DNA of 64,000 nucleotides, taken from Deltaproteobacteria bacterium (GTDB lineage: Bacteria; Myxococcota; UBA727; VGSZ01). This document shows positions 37,405 through 45,601 of the stretch, in pieces (the stretch's first letter is position 1; each line of letters opens with the position of its first letter). The DNA lies in NCBI GenBank assembly GCA_016177705.1, contig JACOUT010000003.1, positions 310,001 to 374,000 on the forward strand. Direction: 5' to 3'. Made by a program: the position numbers and the translations under genes. The notes under the pieces were generated by a model. That model was not told the DNA's origin and did not search any database. It saw only the letters and a program-made list of their open reading frames with translations.

Positions 37405-39180
37405 TCACGGGGCCGCGAGCGGATCCACGAGCCGCCGGCCCGTGCTCGACAAGAACGCGGCCGCCTGATCGTGGATGCCGGGCGCGCCGGCGAACGTGTG
37501 CATACCGTGCGGGTCGTCGTCCTCGGGATAGCCGAAGGCGGCGGGGTCGAGCGTCCAGAGGGCGTCGTGCGCCGCACCGTCGTCGACGGGCGCGGCGGCG
37601 ACCTGCACGTGCAGCGCGTCGCCCCACGCGTAGGAGGCGCCGTTGGCGAGCAGCCCGTCGCCCAGGTTGACCTGCAACAACACCGGTGGTGCCACCTGCG
37701 CGTGGCGATGCGCGTACGCGAGCGGGTCGGCGGCCTCGAGGATGCTCTCGACGGCGCCGGCGCAAAACGGCAGCGCGTCGTCGTAGGCGGGGTCGTCGAC
37801 GCGCAGGCCGAGCGCGGGCTTCAGCAAGAACGACACGCTGCCGCGCAGCCGACCCTGCTGGAACAGGTCCTGGTAGGAGGCGCCGGGCGCGTTCATCACC
37901 GCGGCGTCGATGCGATCCTCGATGCCGAGCAGCAGGCCGCCGATGATGGTGCCCATGCTGTGGCCGAAGTAGCTGACCGTGCCGTCGAGGTCGCGCCCGG
38001 CCACGCCGTCGACGTCGATATCACCGCCCTGCACGACGCTGATGAGCTGCACCAGGTCGAGCGCGCTCTGGCGCATGTGGTCGCGAAAGACCCGAGGCGA
38101 GTCGAGGCGAATCAGTCCGGCGGCGCTGCCGCGCTCGCCGTGGCTGGCGGCGTCCATGGCGAGCACGGCGCGCCCTTGCTCGACGAAGGCCCGGCCCACC
38201 TTGGCGCCGAAGGTGCGGTCGTCGTTGAAGCCGTGCTGCGCAATCACGGTGGGCCACGGCGGCGGGAACCGCGCCGGGTCCGGCAGCACGAGCACCAGCA
38301 GCAGCGTGGCGCGCGGCGCCGCGCCGACGTCGTCCTGGTACGCCTGGTCCCACAGACCCACGCCCGCGTCGTCCTCGTCGCCCGGCACGCGCAGGTCGAG
38401 CGACGCGAAGCTGCCCTCGGCGACGCGCGCGCCGGGCGGCAGTCTGGTCGCCTGCGCAGCCAGGTCGCCGCTCAGTTGATCGACGGGGAGCGCGCTCCCG
38501 AACGCGACCGAGGGCGCACCGGCGGCGAGCGCGCCGGCGCGCGCGCGCACGAGCCCGTCGGCGGGCGCGCCAGTGCGATAGGCGACCAAGAGCGCGATGT
38601 CGTCGACGGCGACGCCGGCGGCGGCGGCGGCGCGCTCGAGGTCGGCCTTGCCCTCGCCGCGCGCGAACGCCTCAAATGCCTCGCTGCGCGCCAGGCTCTG
38701 GCCCGGCACGAGCGAGCGCAGCACCACGAGCGCCAGGCGCGACGACTCGGGCAGCGGCGTCGGCGGCCGGGCGATCAGCGTGCCCGGATCGGCGATCCAC
38801 GTCGTCACCGCGGCCTGCGGTGCCAGCTCGCCGTCGAGCTGCACGAACAGCGCGGCGCCCGCCGTGAGCTTGTCGGCTTGCTTCTCGGACAGGGGCGCGG
38901 CGAAGCGCACGAACACGGGCGCGGTGGTGCCCCAGCCCTGCCCGGCCAACGCCTCGCCCCACGCGGCGAAGGTCTCCTCGGAGGCGAGCGTCCAGGCCGG
39001 CAGGGGCAAGAAGGGGAAGGCCCAGTCGGGGCGCAGGACATCGCCGGTGCGCTCGTCGGGCAGCGGGTTGTCGGGGCTCATCGGGTCCGCCGAGAAGAGC
39101 GGTGCTGGGCCGTCGTGCACGGCGCAGCCGACGAGCGCGGCCATGCCCACGACGGCGGCAACTGCGAACGTGAAGCGCAT
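37405..39180 (-). CDS. Lipoprotein alpha/beta hydrolase
   Basis: ATG at 39180, 591 residues, lipobox AALVGC (about residue 19). The N-terminal 250 residues form a beta-rich Ig-like region starting DPMSPDNPLPDERT. The C-terminal hydrolase domain has PWPTVIAQHGFNDDRT (oxyanion region), GRAVLAMDAASHGERG and the nucleophile motif YFGHSMGTIIGG. A downstream Asp/His (TFAGAPGIHDQAAAFL) may complete the triad. Likely a cell-surface esterase or lipase-like enzyme (family known; substrate not). It is divergent from the ExbB-like gene at 39250. Confidence 0.82.
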   Translation of the reverse strand: MRFTFAVAAVVGMAALVGCAVHDGPAPLFSADPMSPDNPLPDERTGDVLRPDWAFPFLPLPAWTLASEETFAAWGEALAGQGWGTTAPVFVRFAAPLSEKQADKLTAGAALFVQLDGELAPQAAVTTWIADPGTLIARPPTPLPESSRLALVVLRSLVPGQSLARSEAFEAFARGEGKADLERAAAAAGVAVDDIALLVAYRTGAPADGLVRARAGALAAGAPSVAFGSALPVDQLSGDLAAQATRLPPGARVAEGSFASLDLRVPGDEDDAGVGLWDQAYQDDVGAAPRATLLLVLVLPDPARFPPPWPTVIAQHGFNDDRTFGAKVGRAFVEQGRAVLAMDAASHGERGSAAGLIRLDSPRVFRDHMRQSALDLVQLISVVQGGDIDVDGVAGRDLDGTVSYFGHSMGTIIGGLLLGIEDRIDAAVMNAPGASYQDLFQQGRLRGSVSFLLKPALGLRVDDPAYDDALPFCAGAVESILEAADPLAYAHRHAQVAPPVLLQVNLGDGLLANGASYAWGDALHVQVAAAPVDDGAAHDALWTLDPAAFGYPEDDDPHGMHTFAGAPGIHDQAAAFLSSTGRRLVDPLAAP

Positions 39181-39249
39181 GGCCCAGCATCGCGCGGTGG
39201 TCGGGCGGGGCAATAGGATCTTGCAGCGACGTCAGGTAGGGTCGGCGCC

Positions 39250-39888
39250 ATGCTCGAGCTGTACCAGAAGGGCGGCGTCACCATGTACGTGCTGACGGCG
39301 TGCTCCGTCGTCGCCGTCGCGGTGTTCGTCGAGCGCATGCTGGCGCTGCGCTCGTCGCGCGTGGCGCCGCGCTCGCTCTTGGCCGAGGTCGGCGAGCTGG
39401 TGCGCGCCGGCAAGGTCGCCGAGGCGTTGGCGCGCTGCGTCGGCTCGTCGAGCGCGGCCGGCGTCATCTTCGCGGCGGTGTTGCGCAAGCACGGCGCGCC
39501 CGAGTCGACGCTCAAGGAGGCGGCCCTCGACGCCGGGCGCCGCGAGGCGGCCAGGCTCGAGCGCTTCGTCGAGTTCATCGGCGTGGTGGCCGCGCTCGGG
39601 CCGCTGCTCGGCCTGCTCGGCACCGTGCTCGGCATGATCAAGGTCTTTCAGCGCGTCAACGAGGTGGGCGCGGGCTCACCCGTCGAGATGGCGGCCGGCA
39701 TCTGGGAGGCGCTGTTGGCCACGGCCTTCGGCCTGATCGTGGGCATCCCCGCGCTCGTCATGTACCGCGCCGTGCTCGCGCGCATCGACGGGCTGGTGCT
39801 ACGCCTCGAGGACGAGGCGGTGGCGCTGGTCGAGGGCCTGACGTCGAAGCAGAACGGCGCGCGCGACCAGGGACCGCCTGCCGTGTGA
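39250..39888 (+). CDS. ExbB/TolQ/MotA-family proton channel
   Basis: A 212-residue protein with the three-helix layout: one N-terminal helix (TMYVLTACSVVAVAVFVERML), a long cytoplasmic loop with GKVAEALARCVGSSSAAG, and two C-terminal helices (FIGVVAALGPLLGLLGTVLGMIKVF; GIWEALLATAFGLIVGIPALVMY). The GLLGTVLGM and EALLATAFGL blocks mark the pore. No ExbD/TolR partner follows, so it is an orphan here. It would use proton flow to energise an envelope machine. Confidence 0.9.
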   Translation: MLELYQKGGVTMYVLTACSVVAVAVFVERMLALRSSRVAPRSLLAEVGELVRAGKVAEALARCVGSSSAAGVIFAAVLRKHGAPESTLKEAALDAGRREAARLERFVEFIGVVAALGPLLGLLGTVLGMIKVFQRVNEVGAGSPVEMAAGIWEALLATAFGLIVGIPALVMYRAVLARIDGLVLRLEDEAVALVEGLTSKQNGARDQGPPAV

Positions 39889-39904
39889 CGCGAACGTCTG
39901 ACAA

Positions 39905-39922
39905 TTGGCCAAAATTTTGACA
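39905..39922 (+). promoter_or_regulatory. AT-rich promoter-like island
   Basis: TTGGCCAA (39905-39912) overlaps CAAAATTTTG (39910-39919), both palindromic, followed by TTGACA (39917-39922). It is among the most AT-rich short stretches here and lies between the ExbB-like gene and the M23 peptidase gene. No convincing -10 box is seen at the right distance. Confidence 0.35.
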
Positions 39923-40028
39923 GGTGGATCTGGCCCGCGCGAAGGTGCCTCCACGTGGCGACCTCGGTCGCCAGTCGGCGACGGGCGGAGCAATGCGGCA
40001 CCTGCGCTATTCGAGGAGCGGGCACCTG

Positions 40029-41390
40029 ATGCGCGAAGAGCGGCGCGCGGCGCAGGAGCCGTCGCGCGCGGTGCTGCTGCGCGCCGGCGTGCTGGTCGCC
40101 GCCGTGGCCCTGCCGACCTTGGTCGCGCTGTTGGCGCCGCGACGCGTCGACGACAGGGTCGTCGCTGCACCTGCCGCAGCCCCGGCGTCGATCGCGGCCG
40201 TCGTCGCGGCGCCGACCGAACCGCCGCCGGCGCCGATCGTGCCGCCGCCGCCCGCCGATGAGCGCGTCGAGGGTCGACTCGGCGACGGCGAGGCGCTCTC
40301 GACCGCGCTGCAGCGAAGCGGTGTCGGTGCCGACGACACCAGCGACGTGGTGCGCGCGCTCAAGGACCACGTGGAGATGCGCGGCCTGCGCGCCGGCGCC
40401 AGCTTCACCGTGGTGTGGCGGCCGCTCGTCACCGGCGGCAAGGAGCTGTTGCGCTTCGAGCTGGCCACGCTGTCGGGCGAGGGGGTGCCGCGCACCGTGG
40501 TGGTTGAGCGCCAACCGCCGCCCATCACCCAGCCCGAAGCCGGCGCGCTCTTTTGGGCGCGCCACGACGACGCCCCCATCGAGACCAAGGTGGAGGGGCT
40601 GTCGGGCGCGGTGCGCTCGAGCCTCTACCAGTCGATGCTCGAGTCGGGCGAGGAGGCGGTGCTGGTCAACAAGTTCGTCGACGTCTTCGCCTGGAACGTC
40701 GACTTCTACCGGCAGACGCAGAAGGGCGACCAGTGGCGCGTCATCGTCGAGAAGCGCTTCGCGGGCGGGCGCTTCTTGGGCTACGGCAAGGTGCTGGCGG
40801 CCGAGTACGTCAACGCCGGCAGCGCGCACCGCGGCTTCCTATTCGACGCGGCCGACGGCAAGCACGGCGGCACCTACGACGAGGAGGGCAACGCCTTGCA
40901 GCGCACCTTCCTGAAGAACCCGATGGAGATCGCGCGCGTGACCTCGAGCTACGGCATGCGCTTCCACCCCGTGCTCGGCAAGAACAAGCAGCACCAGGGC
41001 GTCGACTACGGCGCGCCCACCGGCACGCCGGTGTGGAGCGTGGCCGACGGCGTGGTCAAGGAGGCGCGCTGGTCGAAGACCGCCGGCAACATGATCGTGC
41101 TGCAGCACATGAACGGCATCACCACCGAGTACTTCCACCTCTCCAAGTTCGCCGACGGCATCAAGGCGGGCGCGCGCGTCAAGCAGAAGCAGCAGATCGG
41201 CAACGTCGGCAACACCGGCATGTCGACGGGCTCGCACCTGCACTTCGGCATGCTGCGCGCCGGCGCCCACGTCGATCCGGCGACGCAGAAGTTCCCGAAC
41301 GCGCGGCCCATCCCCAAGGAGTACCAAGGCGAGCTGGAGCGCTTCGTCGCGCCCCTGCTGGCGCAGCTGCGCGCGCTCGATCGCGCCTAG
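40029..41390 (+). CDS. M23-family metallopeptidase, membrane anchored
   Basis: ATG at 40029 has GAGGAG 10 bp upstream; ATG at 39993 is an alternative. 453 residues: a membrane helix (about 18-35), a Pro/Ala linker, an OapA-like or LysM-like region (about 75-130), and an M23 (LytM) domain with HQGVDYGAP (zinc His and Asp) and GSHLHFGML (catalytic HxH). It cleaves or binds peptidoglycan cross-bridges in the periplasm, presumably in cell-wall remodelling. Both zinc motifs are intact, so activity is expected. Confidence 0.92.
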   Translation: MREERRAAQEPSRAVLLRAGVLVAAVALPTLVALLAPRRVDDRVVAAPAAAPASIAAVVAAPTEPPPAPIVPPPPADERVEGRLGDGEALSTALQRSGVGADDTSDVVRALKDHVEMRGLRAGASFTVVWRPLVTGGKELLRFELATLSGEGVPRTVVVERQPPPITQPEAGALFWARHDDAPIETKVEGLSGAVRSSLYQSMLESGEEAVLVNKFVDVFAWNVDFYRQTQKGDQWRVIVEKRFAGGRFLGYGKVLAAEYVNAGSAHRGFLFDAADGKHGGTYDEEGNALQRTFLKNPMEIARVTSSYGMRFHPVLGKNKQHQGVDYGAPTGTPVWSVADGVVKEARWSKTAGNMIVLQHMNGITTEYFHLSKFADGIKAGARVKQKQQIGNVGNTGMSTGSHLHFGMLRAGAHVDPATQKFPNARPIPKEYQGELERFVAPLLAQLRALDRA

Positions 41391-41437
41391 CCGGGCGCTC
41401 GCGTGCGGCGCGGCAGGGATGCGCTACCATCGGGGTG

Positions 41438-41722
41438 ATGCGACGTCGCGCGCGCTCGTCGATGGTGCTCGTGTCCGCCGCGCTCGCGCTCGGCGGCTGC
41501 GCCACCACCGGCAACAGCGACCAGCCCGACTGCGGCGAGATCTGCTCCTTGGTGGTGTTCGGCGTGCTCGCCATCCCCTGCGGCGTCGCCGCCGGCGTCG
41601 GCTGCATCAGCGGCGGCGTCACGCGCTGCGGCGAGGGCGCGCCCTCATCGGAGCCGGCGCCCGCGCCGGCGCCGGCCGAGGCCTCACCCGCGGGCGCTGC
41701 TGCCCGACCGATGGAGTACTGA
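41438..41722 (+). CDS. Small lipoprotein
   Basis: A 94-residue lipoprotein with lipobox ALGGC (about residue 21). The mature peptide has CGEICSLVVFGVLAIPCG and a hydrophobic Gly-rich segment, then Pro/Ala repeats. The next gene starts one base after its stop (GTG at 41724), so the two are probably one operon. Function unknown. Confidence 0.65.
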   Translation: MRRRARSSMVLVSAALALGGCATTGNSDQPDCGEICSLVVFGVLAIPCGVAAGVGCISGGVTRCGEGAPSSEPAPAPAPAEASPAGAAARPMEY

Positions 41723-41723
41723 C

Positions 41724-42329
41724 GTGCGCCTCCGACACGTACTCTCCATCTTGTCGCCCGCGCTCTTGTTCGTCGGCTGCGACATGATCGGGCAGGCGTA
41801 CCAGATCGGCTTCGACGGCGGCTACGGCTTCGTCGACTTCGTCTACGGCTGCGCCGCCTCGTGCGAGCAGGAACGCCTCGAGCGCGAGCAGAAGGAGGCG
41901 GTGTGGAACGACGCCTGCGACCTGCCGGTGCGCGAGGCCTTCGCCGATCAAGCGTCGCTCGACGCCGCCAACGCCGCGTGTACCGAGCAGTACGGCTTCG
42001 ACTCGAGCATCCGGCTGTGTGAGGATCTCGGCCAGGAGCTCGACTTCGAGCCGGCCGGCTGCGATCCCTACGATCGCCCGGCGTTCGGCGTGCCCGTCGA
42101 GGGCAGCTACGCCTGCCCCGCGGGCGCGTCGGGCGCGGCCCTGTGTCTGTGCTGCGACGGCGCCAACATCGACTGCAACCTGGCGGGCGGCTTCTGCCGC
42201 GACGATAGCCGTTGTTGCAGCGGCATCTGCGACCTCGAGCCACCGACCGACGCGGGCGTGCTCCTCGACGCCGACGGCGGCGTGCTCGACGCGGGCTTCG
42301 TGCCGCCACCCGACGGCACGTGCCGCTGA
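41724..42329 (+). CDS. Cys-rich lipoprotein
   Basis: GTG at 41724, 201 residues, with lipobox FVGC (about residue 19). The mature protein contains an aromatic and Gly segment (YQIGFDGGYGFVDFVYGC) and Cys clusters (LCLCCDGANIDC, DDSRCCSGIC), and ends with an Asp/Pro-rich stretch. The CCSGIC motif recurs in Cys-rich Myxococcota exported proteins. Function unknown. Confidence 0.7.
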   Translation: MRLRHVLSILSPALLFVGCDMIGQAYQIGFDGGYGFVDFVYGCAASCEQERLEREQKEAVWNDACDLPVREAFADQASLDAANAACTEQYGFDSSIRLCEDLGQELDFEPAGCDPYDRPAFGVPVEGSYACPAGASGAALCLCCDGANIDCNLAGGFCRDDSRCCSGICDLEPPTDAGVLLDADGGVLDAGFVPPPDGTCR

Positions 42330-42375
42330 GCGGCGCCGCGCCGACAGGCCCTACACCGCGAGAGGAGACTGCGCC

Positions 42376-42801
42376 ATGCTCGCCGCCGCCTTGATCACGC
42401 TCGCCCTCGAGGTTTCCATGGCCAAGCCCCCTGAGCCGCTCGAAGAGATCTTCCCGCTCACCGCCATCATCCTCGACGGCGAGGTCAAGGAAGTGAAGGT
42501 CACCGACCCCGACCTCGATCCGCAGGGCAAGGACGTGCCGCGCCAGGTGGTGGTGTTGACGGTCAAGCGCGTGCTGCGCGGCAAGCTCACCGACGCCGAG
42601 AGCAAGGCGCGCGAGGTGGTGGCCATCAAGCCGAAGGCTTTCTTTACGCTCAAGCCAGGCGTCAAAGGTCCCTACCTGCTCGCCGTCGACGCCAAGACGG
42701 GTGAGCGCACCATCCTCGGCCGCTACGGCCCCGACACGTGGAGCTTCGAGAAGATCGAGGCGAAGCTCGTCGAGCTGAAACCGCCGCACCTCGCGCAGTG
42801 A
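42376..42801 (+). CDS. Hypothetical exported protein
   Basis: ATG at 42376 follows GAGAGGA; 141 residues. The first 15 residues (MLAAALITLALEVSMA) look like a short signal sequence. The remainder is a compact beta-rich domain (LTAIILDGEVKEVKVTDP, VVVLTVKRVLRGK, KGPYLLAVDAKTGERTILG). The strand order GEV..V..VLRG...PYLLAVD resembles secreted OB-fold or CbiX-like modules, but no family is certain. Confidence 0.6.
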   Translation: MLAAALITLALEVSMAKPPEPLEEIFPLTAIILDGEVKEVKVTDPDLDPQGKDVPRQVVVLTVKRVLRGKLTDAESKAREVVAIKPKAFFTLKPGVKGPYLLAVDAKTGERTILGRYGPDTWSFEKIEAKLVELKPPHLAQ

Positions 42802-42900
42802 GGGCCCGCGCGAGAGGCGCATCGTGACTCGCAGCGTCAAGCGCCGCTGATCTCCGCCATCGGGTGGGCAACTCCCCCCTTTGCGGATCTGCCTGCACCG

Positions 42901-42938
42901 GCGAGCCTCCGGCCGCTTTCACGCCCCGGAGGTCTCGC
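42901..42938 (+). promoter_or_regulatory. Hairpin that encloses the Shine-Dalgarno of the 42939 gene
   Basis: GCGAGCCTCCGG (42901-42912) pairs with CCGGAGGTCTCGC (42926-42938), with one bulged T and a 13-base loop. The right arm contains the GGAGG ribosome binding site (42928-42932) and ends exactly at the ATG (42939). In RNA the site would be double-stranded, so translation should depend on opening this stem. Confidence 0.6.
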
Positions 42939-43685
42939 ATGCAGCGACTCACGGTGATCGGTCTGTTCGCGCTCACGCTCGCGCCCGCCGCGTTCGGCGA
43001 CGAGGGCACGGTCTCGGCCGTCGCAATCCAGGGCATCGATCCGCGCATCTACCTGCGCGCGCTGCGCCCCGAGCCGCGCGCGCTGCTCGAGCTCAAGCGC
43101 CTGCCGGTCGACCACTCGGTGGCCATCCTCGAGGGCCACGCCGAGCGCTACCTCGCGGACCTGCGCGCCTACCCGCGCGACCTGGCGCCGGTCGAGATCG
43201 AGCTGCTGCGTGAGGACGAGACGCGCGCGCTCGTCGAGGGCGCGCTCGCGGCCGTGGCCGCCAAGCGCCATCCGCGCGCGGCCGCGCTCATCGAGCGTTG
43301 GCTCGATCACGACGACGCGCGCGTGCGCGCCGCCGCCGCCGAGCGCTTCGGCGAGGCCGGCGGCTCGCTCAAGGTGCTGCGCGAGCTGGCGGACGACGTC
43401 GACCCGCGCGTGCGCGCCGGCGCCTGCCTCGGCATCGGCAAGCTGCGCAGCGAAGCCGCGGTCGACGTCTTGGCGCAGCTCGTGCGCGACGAGCGCGACG
43501 TCGAGCGGCAGGTGGTGGCGCTGCGCGGCATCGGTCTGGCCGCGACGCCGCCGCCGGGTGGCGCCGTCGATGCGGCGGTACAGCAGGCGGTCGCCAGCAA
43601 GGCGCGCCTGGCGCTGGTGGTGCTCGAGCCCGAAAACCCCGCCGTGCGCGCCGCGCTCGACGAGGTGCTCGGCCGCCTCAAGTAG
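42939..43685 (+). CDS. Exported HEAT-repeat protein
   Basis: ATG at 42939, 248 residues, with a signal-like start (LTVIGLFALTLAPAAFG). Residues about 100-245 form HEAT/PBS-lyase-like repeats: EGALAAVAAKRHPRAAAL, DARVRAAAAERFGEAG, DPRVRAGACLGIGKL, DVERQVVALRGIGL and NPAVRAALDEVLGRL. Such scaffolds mediate protein-protein binding; partner unknown. A strong hairpin covers its ribosome binding site, so expression is probably conditional (inference). The next gene is convergent. Confidence 0.78.
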   Translation: MQRLTVIGLFALTLAPAAFGDEGTVSAVAIQGIDPRIYLRALRPEPRALLELKRLPVDHSVAILEGHAERYLADLRAYPRDLAPVEIELLREDETRALVEGALAAVAAKRHPRAAALIERWLDHDDARVRAAAAERFGEAGGSLKVLRELADDVDPRVRAGACLGIGKLRSEAAVDVLAQLVRDERDVERQVVALRGIGLAATPPPGGAVDAAVQQAVASKARLALVVLEPENPAVRAALDEVLGRLK

Positions 43686-43694
43686 CTCGCAGGG

Positions 43695-44258
43695 TCAGGT
43701 GATCAAGAGCGCGCCGGCCGCGCGCAGCTCGGCGAGCGCGCGCTCGCCGTCGCCCGGCTGCACGTCGACCGCGCGCACGCCGGGCAGGAACACGAAGGTG
43801 GTGAGGCCGCGCTTGCAGGCGTCGAGCACGCTCGCCTTGACGCAGTAGTCGGTGGCGAGGCCGGCGACCACGATCGCGTCGACGTGCGACGCCGCGAGCC
43901 CGTCGCCGAGCGTGCGGCCGCCCTTGGTCGTCGAACGCCCCTCGAAGGCCGAGTAGCCCGCGTCGTCGTCGGGGTCGGTGCCCTTGTCGAACACCTCGGC
44001 GCGCGCCATGGCGAGGCTCGCGTGGAAGCCCGCGCCCGGCGTGCCTTGCACGCAGTGCGGCGGCCACCTGCCACCTTTGGCCGCGAAGTGGCGCGTCGAC
44101 GACGGGTGCCAGTCGCGGCTGGCGAACAGCGGCAGCGCCGGGTGGCGCGCGAGCAGCTCGTTGATGGGCGCCACGATGGCGTCACCGTCTCGAACCCCGA
44201 GCGCGCCGCCCGGGAAGAAGTCGAGCTGGGGGTCGACGAGCAGGATGCCGACCGTCAT
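43695..44258 (-). CDS. pncA: Nicotinamidase
   Basis: A 187-residue isochorismatase-fold protein. The catalytic Asp is D9 in ILLVDPQLDFFPGGAL; the metal His residues are in SRDWHPSST and HF; the catalytic Cys is in GLATDYCVKASVLDA. It converts nicotinamide to nicotinate in the NAD salvage pathway. Its start overlaps the stop of pncB by 4 bp (ATGA), so the two consecutive salvage steps are coupled. Confidence 0.93.
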   Translation of the reverse strand: MTVGILLVDPQLDFFPGGALGVRDGDAIVAPINELLARHPALPLFASRDWHPSSTRHFAAKGGRWPPHCVQGTPGAGFHASLAMARAEVFDKGTDPDDDAGYSAFEGRSTTKGGRTLGDGLAASHVDAIVVAGLATDYCVKASVLDACKRGLTTFVFLPGVRAVDVQPGDGERALAELRAAGALLIT

Positions 44259-45601
44259 GCCGCCTCCCGGCGCGCGGCCTTGATGCTCTCGAGCAGGCGC
44301 TTGAGCTGCTCGGAGGGGCGTACCTCGAAGAAGTGCTCGTGCTCGTCGCTGCGCTCGATGACGCGCAAGGTGTCGGGCAGCTTGGCGAGCTGGCTACGGC
44401 AGCGCGCGCGCGCGCGCGGAAGGTCGTCGTCGAAAACGGGCTTGCCCGCGCGCATGGCCGGCACCAACAGCGGCGTCGCCTCGAGCACCTCGTAGCTCGC
44501 CTCGTCGACCAGGCCGAGCGTGTCGAAGGCGAGCCGGCCGTCCTTCTCGTGGCGGTAGACCTGGTGCGCGCCCGGGTAGGTGACCTTCTCGGCCGACAGC
44601 TTGGCCACCGGGCGGTCGCCGATCTGCACCAGCTTGTAGACGCCGCCGAGCGCCGGCGCGTCGTCGGACGTCGCCACGCGCGTGCCCACGCCGGCGACGT
44701 CGAAGTCGCCGTCGTTGGTGAGCTTGACGATCTCGTACTCGTCGAGGTCCGAGGAGATGACGATCTTGACGTCGTCGCGCCCGCGCTCCTTCAAGAGCGC
44801 GCGCACCTCGCGCGACAAGGACGCGAGGTCGCCCGAGTCGAGGCGCACGGCGGAAACACCCGCGCCCATGGCGTCGAGCGCGGTCTTCACGCCAAGGACG
44901 GTGTCGTAGGTGTCGACCAGGTAGGTCGAGTGCGGAAAGAGCGAGCCGTAGTGCTGGAAGGCCTCGCGCTCGGAGTTGCACGCCATGATGTACATGTGCG
45001 CCATGGTGCCACGTGCGGGCACGTCGAAGCGGTCGAAGGCCTCGACGTTGGAGGAGGCCTCGAAGCCCGCCAGGTAGGCGGCGCGCGCGACGTCGACGGC
45101 GGCCTCGGGGTGGGTGCGGCGCGTGCCGAACTCGAGCGCCGGGCGATGGCCGAGCGCCAACACCACGCGCGCGGCCTTGGACGCGATCATGGTGGCGTGG
45201 TTGATGGTGGAGAGCAGGTAGGTCTCGATGAGCTGCGCCTCGCCGAGCGGCGCCGCCACGCGCACCAGGGGCTCGTTCTCGAAGGCGATGGTGCCCTCGG
45301 GCATGGCCCAGACGTCGCCGGTGAAGCGGAAGGCGCGCAGGTACTCGATGAAGTCGGGCGTCATCGCCTTCTTCAGGTGCGGCACCTCGCGCAGCGCCTC
45401 CACCTGCGCGTCGGTGAAACGCAGCTCGCGCAGGTAGTCGAGCGCGCGCTGCAGACCGGCGACGACGAGGAAGCGCCGGTTCTTGGGCAACCGCCGCACG
45501 AACATCTCGCACACCGCGTGCTCCTCGTGCTGTCGCTGGTGGAAGTACGAGGCCAGCATAGTGAGCTGGTAGAGGTCGGTGTGCAGCGCGTGCGTCGTCA
45601 T
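44255..45601 (-). CDS. pncB: Nicotinate phosphoribosyltransferase
   Basis: A 448-residue NAPRTase. The start block THALHTDLYQLTMLASYFHQ, the GTRRTHPEAAVDVARAAYLAGFEASSN active-site region in two pieces, TMAHMYIM and the RLDSGDLA block are characteristic. It makes nicotinate mononucleotide from nicotinate and PRPP. It overlaps the membrane-protein gene upstream by 4 bp and pncA downstream by 4 bp, forming a tight three-gene operon. Confidence 0.96.
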   Translation of the reverse strand: MTTHALHTDLYQLTMLASYFHQRQHEEHAVCEMFVRRLPKNRRFLVVAGLQRALDYLRELRFTDAQVEALREVPHLKKAMTPDFIEYLRAFRFTGDVWAMPEGTIAFENEPLVRVAAPLGEAQLIETYLLSTINHATMIASKAARVVLALGHRPALEFGTRRTHPEAAVDVARAAYLAGFEASSNVEAFDRFDVPARGTMAHMYIMACNSEREAFQHYGSLFPHSTYLVDTYDTVLGVKTALDAMGAGVSAVRLDSGDLASLSREVRALLKERGRDDVKIVISSDLDEYEIVKLTNDGDFDVAGVGTRVATSDDAPALGGVYKLVQIGDRPVAKLSAEKVTYPGAHQVYRHEKDGRLAFDTLGLVDEASYEVLEATPLLVPAMRAGKPVFDDDLPRARARCRSQLAKLPDTLRVIERSDEHEHFFEVRPSEQLKRLLESIKAARREAA

